Translations under genes and position numbers: made by a program
Source of the DNA: Diospyros lotus
Lineage: Eukaryota > Streptophyta > Magnoliopsida > Ericales > Ebenaceae
DNA: 64,000 nucleotides
Assembly: GCF_014633365.1 (NCBI RefSeq)
Contig: NC_068342.1
Coordinates: 234,622-298,621, forward strand
Direction: 5' to 3'
In this document: positions 58,285 through 64,000 of the stretch, piece by piece
Numbering within the stretch: the first letter of the stretch is position 1
Layout of the letters: each line of letters begins with the position of its first letter
The notes under the pieces: generated by a model
Told to the model about the DNA's origin: nothing
Database searches by the model: none
Seen by the model: the letters and a program-made list of their open reading frames with translations, nothing else

Positions 58285-60233
58285 TAAAGATATATATATT
58301 ATTAATATGAAAAAGGTAGAAACGACAGCCCTCTCTCCTTTGTGTGATTTCATGTGTCTGTCGTCTTTCTTCCTCCTTTGTTCTATCCGTCCAAAACATG
58401 CAACAGCCACTCTTTCCCGATTAATTTCTATTTTTCTCTCGGCCTTCTTGCATACAAACACACACACACACACATATATATATAAATGAAGAGAAATATT
58501 GTAAGAAGATGGAGTGCGTCAGGCAACTTTATTATAATTCTTCTAATTCCTCCGTTTTTCTGCCATCAAACTGTGCATATATATGCTATATATAATATAT
58601 TTTGCATCTTCTTTCATTTTTCTCCTTATCGGTTGATAGAAACGCGTTTCTGGTTATTTTTTTATAATTTACAAAATGCGATCCTGAGATATTTTATAAA
58701 TTACGAAAATGATTCAAAAAAAGGTTTCGACTGTCTTTGTCGTTTCCAAAACGAGAAACGGTTTGAAGATGCTACACGTCTTAATTTGAGCCGTTTCAAT
58801 GCTTCAGTGATTGTTAATTGGTAGGGCTCTCAGCAAACCGATAAATAATCTCAAAGGTTTTTCTTGCAAACAAGAAAGAAATAATTATGATAATATGAAT
58901 TGTGACGTTTATAATACATATTAATATTGCTACAGTAATTAAATTGATTTAAAAATATAATTTAAATTGTGTAATTAAAATAAAAAAAATTAAATTATCA
59001 TAAAAAAGATTAAATTGACTCAAAAATTAATTTTAAAAGTGTAATTGAAATAATAAAAAAATTGAATAATTACACAAAAAGACATAAAAGTAGAAGAAGG
59101 CAAACAAAATTATTAAAGCCAGTGCAGTAGAGGACAAAATTTGGAAGATTAGTGAGTTATTAATCAAAATTTAATTACTTGAATATTGATATTTGATTTA
59201 ATTTAAATTTAATATTTTATTAAATTTGAGAATCCATTTTAAGTTAATTTATTATTGACACACACCACAATCTATGATGCACAAAAATTTATTGGGGTGT
59301 CGTTTTTTCATTTTCTAAATATTTTTATTTTTGAAATGTGAAGAAATATTTTTGAGTTATTTTTATAATTTTAAAATTTTTTCATAATTATTTTATAATG
59401 TTAAGACAGTATTAAAAATATATTTTTGATTTAGAAACTTATTTTCATAAATGAATAAAGGTGAATTTTTTTTTCTTTTACTCAAAAATTTTAAATTCTT
59501 TTAGAATTTAATTTTAAAATTTGTTTGAATGCATTAAAAAATTTATGTTTATTTTTAAATTAAATAATTATTTTTATATTAAAAATTATATTTACAAAAA
59601 TCTCATATATATATATATTTTATTTACAGTCTTGCAATTTCTTACTCTCTTTTTTTTTATATAGAAAAATGATGTTTTTATATTTTCGTGAATCACGAGT
59701 TACGTGGAAGATGACGATAAGATGTTTGTACGAATCCGGTGTTGCGTAGAAGACCATAATGATGTGTACTTCTTTGTTTCCAATTCCAATTGCAGTCAAG
59801 ATATGATGGGCGACCGGGTCAGGTCTCCGCCGACATCCCCTACCTCCCTTCCCTTGTATGCATCCTTGCCACTTGTTAGACACGTGCATGGTTGTGGTAC
59901 CGGCGTACGTATCTCATAATAAAATATTAATTATTATTTTTTTATTATGAAGTATGAACAGTCCCAGCTCCAAAATCAAGTACCCACCCACCCACCCTGC
60001 ATACGTACACATTTTTGCCACTGCCACCGCCGCCACCCACCCGGCCCCATTCATTGATAGCTACAACTACAAGTTTTCTTCTATATATATATATATATAA
60101 TATACACAACCCATCTACATGCATGTGCACCCTGCAGTGCTCATTTATCTATCTATCTATCAATCTTCTTTGATCCATATTATTATTAATTTATATATTT
60201 TGATTGGCAACGTACGTGTTGGGCGAGTCGACG
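58285..60233. other. Intergenic region between the Helitron and the cupin gene
   Basis: AT-rich sequence with a CA/TA microsatellite at about 58457-58483 and (TA)n near 59609-59618 and 60083-60102. The open frame at 58486-58824 has no recognisable domain and lies next to the microsatellite. The last 150 bases are the promoter of the cupin gene. Otherwise nothing was recognised. Confidence 0.55.
60083..60125 (+). promoter_or_regulatory. TATA-rich stretch and RY motif upstream of the cupin gene
   Basis: A (TA)n run at about 60083-60102 is followed by CATGCATG (60118-60125), the RY element bound by B3-type seed regulators (ABI3/FUS3/LEC2) and common in legumin promoters. It lies about 110 bases before the ATG. 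Seed expression is an inference from motif and family. Confidence 0.4.
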
Positions 60234-61530
60234 ATGACGAAGGAGAAGTTATCACCACAGGCGGCTGATAGTAAGATCTTTGAGGGAGATGGCGGTTCCT
60301 ATCACGGTTGGTCTTCTTCTAACTTTCCGTTACTTGCCCATTTCAAGGTCGGCGCCGGAAAGCTTCTTCTGCATCCCCGTGGTTTCGCCCTCCCCCACTA
60401 CTCCGATTCCACCAAGATTGGCTACGTCCTTCAAGGTAATTAATTAATTAATTTCTCTCAAAAAGGTAATTAAATTGATCGTAGTTAATTATTATTATTA
60501 CCCTTATTAATCACTCACGCACGCACGCACGCACGCAGGCACCTGTACGGTTGGGATGATATCCCCCGGAGCATCACGAGAACAAGTGTTGACGATTGAG
60601 AAAGGAGATGCAGTCCCGGTACCGGTGGGAGTAGTGTCTTGGTGGTTTAACGGTGGGGACTCCGATGTGGTTATCGTATTCATCGGCGAAACCTCCAAGG
60701 CCTATGTTCCAGGTGAATTCACCTACTTCTTATTGACTGGGAAGCTAGGCCTACTGGGCGGTTTCTCGAACGAATTTGTTCGTCGAGCTTATAATGGCAT
60801 CACCAAAGAAGAAGCCAACAAGCTTGTGACCAGCCAAACGGGCACTTTGCTCGTCAGGCTCGATGAAGGAATTTCAATGCCCAATATCCCTCACCCTCAG
60901 CCATGCAACCACCACCACCACACTAGCTTAACAGCTGCTGCTGCTAATGCTAATGGTAATTATTCCACGTTTGAAGAAGTTGGGCTCAGCGCCAAGCTCG
61001 TAAAGCTGGAACCGGAAGGTGCAGCCGCAGTGCTCCCACCAACGTATGCCGCAGATTCGGCGGTTCAAGTTATTTATATTGTGAAAGGCAGTGGTAGAGT
61101 TCAGCTCGTCGGCATCAATGGCAAGCTGGAATTGGATGCCCAAGTGAAGGCTGGGGACTTGCTTGTGATACCTCCATTCTACGCGGCCATGGAAATCGCA
61201 GATCAAGAACAAGGAGTTGAATGCTTGTCTGTCATTACATCCTCCCAGTAAGCAACTACCTATCTATCTATATATATGTACCTAGATCCCTTGTCCTCAT
61301 CCTTGCAACAATATATATATATACACAAACAAACACAGTACTAATTATCGACGACCGACGACTAATTATTTCTTCCTTAATTAATTGGCAGGCCTGAATT
61401 TGGGCAGCTTGGCGGCAAGACATCAGTTTGGAAGGCCATGTCTCCAGGGGTTCTGCAAGCTTCTCTTGGTACTAGTCCAGAATTTGCTCAACTTTTCGTG
61501 TCCAAGATGACAAGCAACACTCCTCTCTAA
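60234..61530 (+). CDS. Two-cupin legumin/glutelin type-D1-like protein, complete
   Basis: Three coding exons, 60234-60435, 60539-61247 and 61392-61530, summing to 1,050 nt (349 aa). It has two cupin barrels: residues about 30-150 (HPRGFALPHYSDSTKIGYVL, then GDAVPVPVGVVSWWFN) and about 240-320 (VIYIVKGSGRVQLVG, then GDLLVIPPFYAAMEIA), joined by a His/Ala-rich linker (HHHH near residue 225). Length, the FEGDGGSYHGW start and the VWKAMSPGVLQASL tail match the non-storage 11S-like cupins typified by Arabidopsis At1g07750/At2g28680. There is no signal peptide, so it is probably not a vacuolar storage globulin; its biochemical role is not established. The ATG at 60234 is the first in frame. The first intron's acceptor lies inside a (CGCA)n microsatellite. 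All splice phases agree. Confidence 0.92.
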
Positions 61531-62787
61531 AGCCAATTGTTCCTTCCTAGAACGTCTAATTAATTAAATTGCTCTACGAACCAAATATGAAGCATATATA
61601 TATATACATTACATGTAATGACCTTTTTAATTAATTAGGTTTTTGAGGTTTATTAGCTCTTGACCTTACAATGAATTTGTATTCTTGTCTGTCAATCCTA
61701 TATGGATGTTTCTTGTTATATAGGTGCGTTTTGGGGTAGTTGTTAACCACGCACCTAACCGCTAGCTTCAAAGCTTGGCTTTGTTGGGTTTTGGCTAATT
61801 CCCTACATGCTTAATAAGTACTACTCAGTTTGTGTTGTGTATTTCTTTCTTTTGCAATCTCCAACCTCAACTTTAATTTATTGTAGTCAAAATAAATATT
61901 TATAATATATCTGTTCAATTTTTCAGTTCTATTTTATGGTCATGGATAAAACTAATAAATAAATATATAATAAAATGATACAACCTAGTTAGAGGCGTTA
62001 CAACAAAAAAAAAAAAAAAAAAACCATAGATTGGGTCGCAACCAATAGATTCATTAAATAAAAGACAAACAAAACCAAAAAGATCAAAATATATAATTAG
62101 CTGCATCGATCATGCATGCATGGTTGAAGCTTCAATAATGTCCTAGTAATTATAGTAATACGAATAACATTAATGTTGATTGACTTGAACTAGTTTGTTT
62201 ATGTTCCTTTAAAATAAGATGGTGATGAATATTTTATTAATTATATATATTCTTAAGGATTCATCTACTAATAAAGAAATTATATATATCAATATATTAT
62301 GTATACGACCTCGTTTGATATAATTCAAATTTTGTGGTGAGCTTTATAATGTAATTTGTAAAAATATGTAAATAATAGGCTAATTAAGCGACCCATGTGG
62401 CGTACGTGGTCCATATGACCATCAATAGGGTGGAGTGAACTAGCTAGCAATCTGCTATGACTAAAACTAGGGCTCATTAAGAGTGCAATTTTGTGCATCC
62501 ATTTTAGCCAAAGTGTATGCAATTTTTGTCAATTTTATGCGGCGTAGTCTCTTTCCTCTTTTCTCTAATAACTCTTTTACCGTTGCCTTATCTCATCGAT
62601 TGCCACAAAGAGGGAGAATGCAACGATGAAAGACAGAAAAAAAAGATAAATTTCTTGAAAAAAGAAACTCCTAAAAATTCCTATCTAAAAAATAATGACT
62701 TTCACCCCAAACTGACGGGAGTCAGTTCACCCCCATTAAACGAAGATGCACAAAATTGCACTCGTTCATTAAACATTATGTTATTTG
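61531..62787. other. Intergenic region downstream of the cupin gene
   Basis: 3'UTR and flank of the cupin gene, then AT-rich sequence with a poly-A run at about 62006-62023 and scattered (TA)n. No gene or recognisable transposon was seen. Confidence 0.55.
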
Positions 62788-63200
62788 CATGTAGGGATGT
62801 ACAAAACTTCACTCTAATCATAATGAATTAATGGAAATTATCAATTTGATTTAGGTTTTTTTCTTTTTTAATTTGGTTCAATTCGGTTAATTTTTTAAGA
62901 GAGTTCAATTTTTTAGTTTAAGTTTGATTTTTTAGTTGAAAATAACTGAATTTTAAGATAACGTTGTTTTTGGCTAATCGCATGATTTTCAGTTTGTTTT
63001 TGGCTAATCGATTAGTTTGATTCTGATTAATTTTTTTTATGTCTGTTCGGTTTATTCGGTTAGTTTGATTTATATGGTTTGTGTTCAATTTTTTAATTAT
63101 TAGTTAGTTCATTTTCTTGGACTTAATCGTCCAGATCAATTTATTCCATTCATGAATTTCAATCAGTTAAATAACAGCATTTACCGGTTACACACCCTTA
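62788..63200. mobile_element. Small hAT-like element upstream of the PPR gene
   Basis: Flanked on both sides by GTTATTTG (62780-62787 and 63201-63208), an exact 8 bp duplication. The right end, read on the complement, is TAAGGGTGTGTAACCGG; the left contains TAGGGATGTACAA after four extra bases, so the terminal repeats are imperfect. The interior repeats TTCGGTT and GGTTCAATT motifs, like the element at 1770-2412. No ORF is present. It ends about 130 bases before the PPR start codon. Confidence 0.55.
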
Positions 63201-63330
63201 GTTATTTGAATATTTAAAAATGATATTTAATGTAACATTGTTACATTGCGAGTCGCGTTTGACCGCGTTCCCGTGCGGCCGTGCCATATTTCAACTGTCA
63301 ACAGAAAATAGAGAACTCTCTTGGCATGAA

Positions 63331-64000
63331 ATGCCTACTACTCCAGCAGCAGCACAATGGCGCACTGTTCTGAAGCCATTGCTGGAAGAGCTGCCGCAGC
63401 CGTTGTCATATGCGCCCATTTTCCAGCTACTAACTGGCCAGCAGCCTCAAAACTTGGTCAAACTCAAGCTTGGTCGCCAAGTCCATGCTCACATGCTCCT
63501 TCGAGGTCTCCACCCTACCGCCTTCGTCGCAGCCAAAATGGTCTCAATGTACGCCAGCTTAGGCGACCTACACTCTGCTTTACTCATATTTCATCGCATC
63601 GCCCACCCATCTTCTCTTCTCTATAATTCCATTATTCGGGCTTATACTTTATATGGATGCGTCGAAGAGACCATTGAAACTTACTTCCGAATGCACTGGC
63701 TTGACCTTCGGCCCGACCACTTCACCTTCCCTTTTGTGCTCAAGTCCTGCGCGCAACTATCGCTTCTCGAGTTGGGAAAATGCACTCACGGGCTGAGTTT
63801 GAGAGTCGGACTGGAATTTGACATGTACGTTGGGACTTCGTTGATCGATATGTATGTGAAGTGTCGTGATTTAAGCGATGCACATAAGTTGTTTGATGAA
63901 TTGCCCAAAAGAGATATTTCGTCTTGGAATTCCTTGATTACTGGCTACATTAGAGTTGGGATGGTTCATGTTGCAGAAGATATTTTTGGAAGAATGTCAA
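63331..64000 (+). CDS. Pentatricopeptide repeat (PPR, PLS-type) protein, N-terminal part
   Basis: An open frame from the ATG at 63331 to the end of the window gives 223 codons without a stop; the gene continues to the right. It opens MPTTPAAAQWRTVLKP, then GRQVHAHMLLRGLHPTAFV, followed by PPR units: SSLLYNSIIRAYTLYGC, LRPDHFTFPFVLKSCAQLS, FDMYVGTSLIDMYVKC and RDISSWNSLITGYIRVG. This mix of P, L and S motifs is that of PLS-class PPR proteins, which bind organellar RNA one base per repeat and usually edit C to U when they end in E/DYW domains. The C-terminal class, target and organelle cannot be told from this fragment. An overlapping short frame from 63357 is a shadow. Confidence 0.9.
   Translation, partial: MPTTPAAAQWRTVLKPLLEELPQPLSYAPIFQLLTGQQPQNLVKLKLGRQVHAHMLLRGLHPTAFVAAKMVSMYASLGDLHSALLIFHRIAHPSSLLYNSIIRAYTLYGCVEETIETYFRMHWLDLRPDHFTFPFVLKSCAQLSLLELGKCTHGLSLRVGLEFDMYVGTSLIDMYVKCRDLSDAHKLFDELPKRDISSWNSLITGYIRVGMVHVAEDIFGRMS

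Noticed and set aside
58486..58824. 112-residue plus frame
   Set aside because: It starts inside a CA/TA microsatellite, has no domain, and nothing around it supports a gene.

Overview
The window is nuclear DNA of a flowering plant, most likely a eudicot. Its genes are split by GT-AG introns in AT-rich DNA. The protein families are plant-typical (shaggy/GSK3 kinase, MORN-PIP5K, 3-ketoacyl-CoA synthase, legumin-like cupin, PPR), and plant Copia, hAT, Helitron and MITE-like elements lie between and inside the genes. The species cannot be named from sequence alone. I found no bacterial-style operon, CRISPR array or confident RNA gene.

Layout, left to right. (1) 1-4.9 kb, minus: the 5' part of a shaggy-related kinase gene, with the kinase domain off the left edge and a 4 kb 5'UTR intron holding two DNA transposons. 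(2) 6.2-11.5 kb, minus: a complete six-exon RPAP2 homologue (RNA polymerase II CTD phosphatase / import factor). (3) 13.5-20.0 kb, plus: an ARGLU1-like RS/RE-rich splicing protein of four coding exons, one of which is followed by a GC-AG intron. (4) 21.9-41.9 kb, minus: one gene of nine coding exons for a MORN-repeat phosphatidylinositol-4-phosphate 5-kinase. Its 11.9 kb intron 3 carries a three-layer nest: an outer Copia element with intact TATAG target duplication, an inner Copia remnant, and a GGCC-rich hAT element inside that with a perfect 8 bp duplication. (5) 44.7-48.3 kb, minus: an ALKBH9-type 2-oxoglutarate/Fe(II) RNA demethylase. (6) 49.9-51.3 kb, minus: an intronless 3-ketoacyl-CoA synthase with a Tyr where FAE1-type enzymes have a catalytic His. 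(7) 51.9-58.3 kb: a repeat block with a foldback element, a probable Gypsy-like solo LTR, a GGCC-rich relic and a Helitron carrying a decayed helicase and internal macro-repeats. (8) 60.2-61.5 kb, plus: a two-cupin glutelin/legumin-like protein with an RY motif upstream. (9) 62.8-63.2 kb: another small hAT-like element. (10) 63.3 kb to the end, plus: the start of a PPR protein.

The genes do not form a pathway. Exon borders were set by reading frame, GT(GC)/AG borders and family conservation, and for all seven complete genes the exon lengths sum to an exact number of codons. The most unusual items are the nested transposon in the PIP5K intron, the Helitron with its repeats, the near-palindromic foldback element, the GC-AG intron, and the active-site substitution in the KCS.
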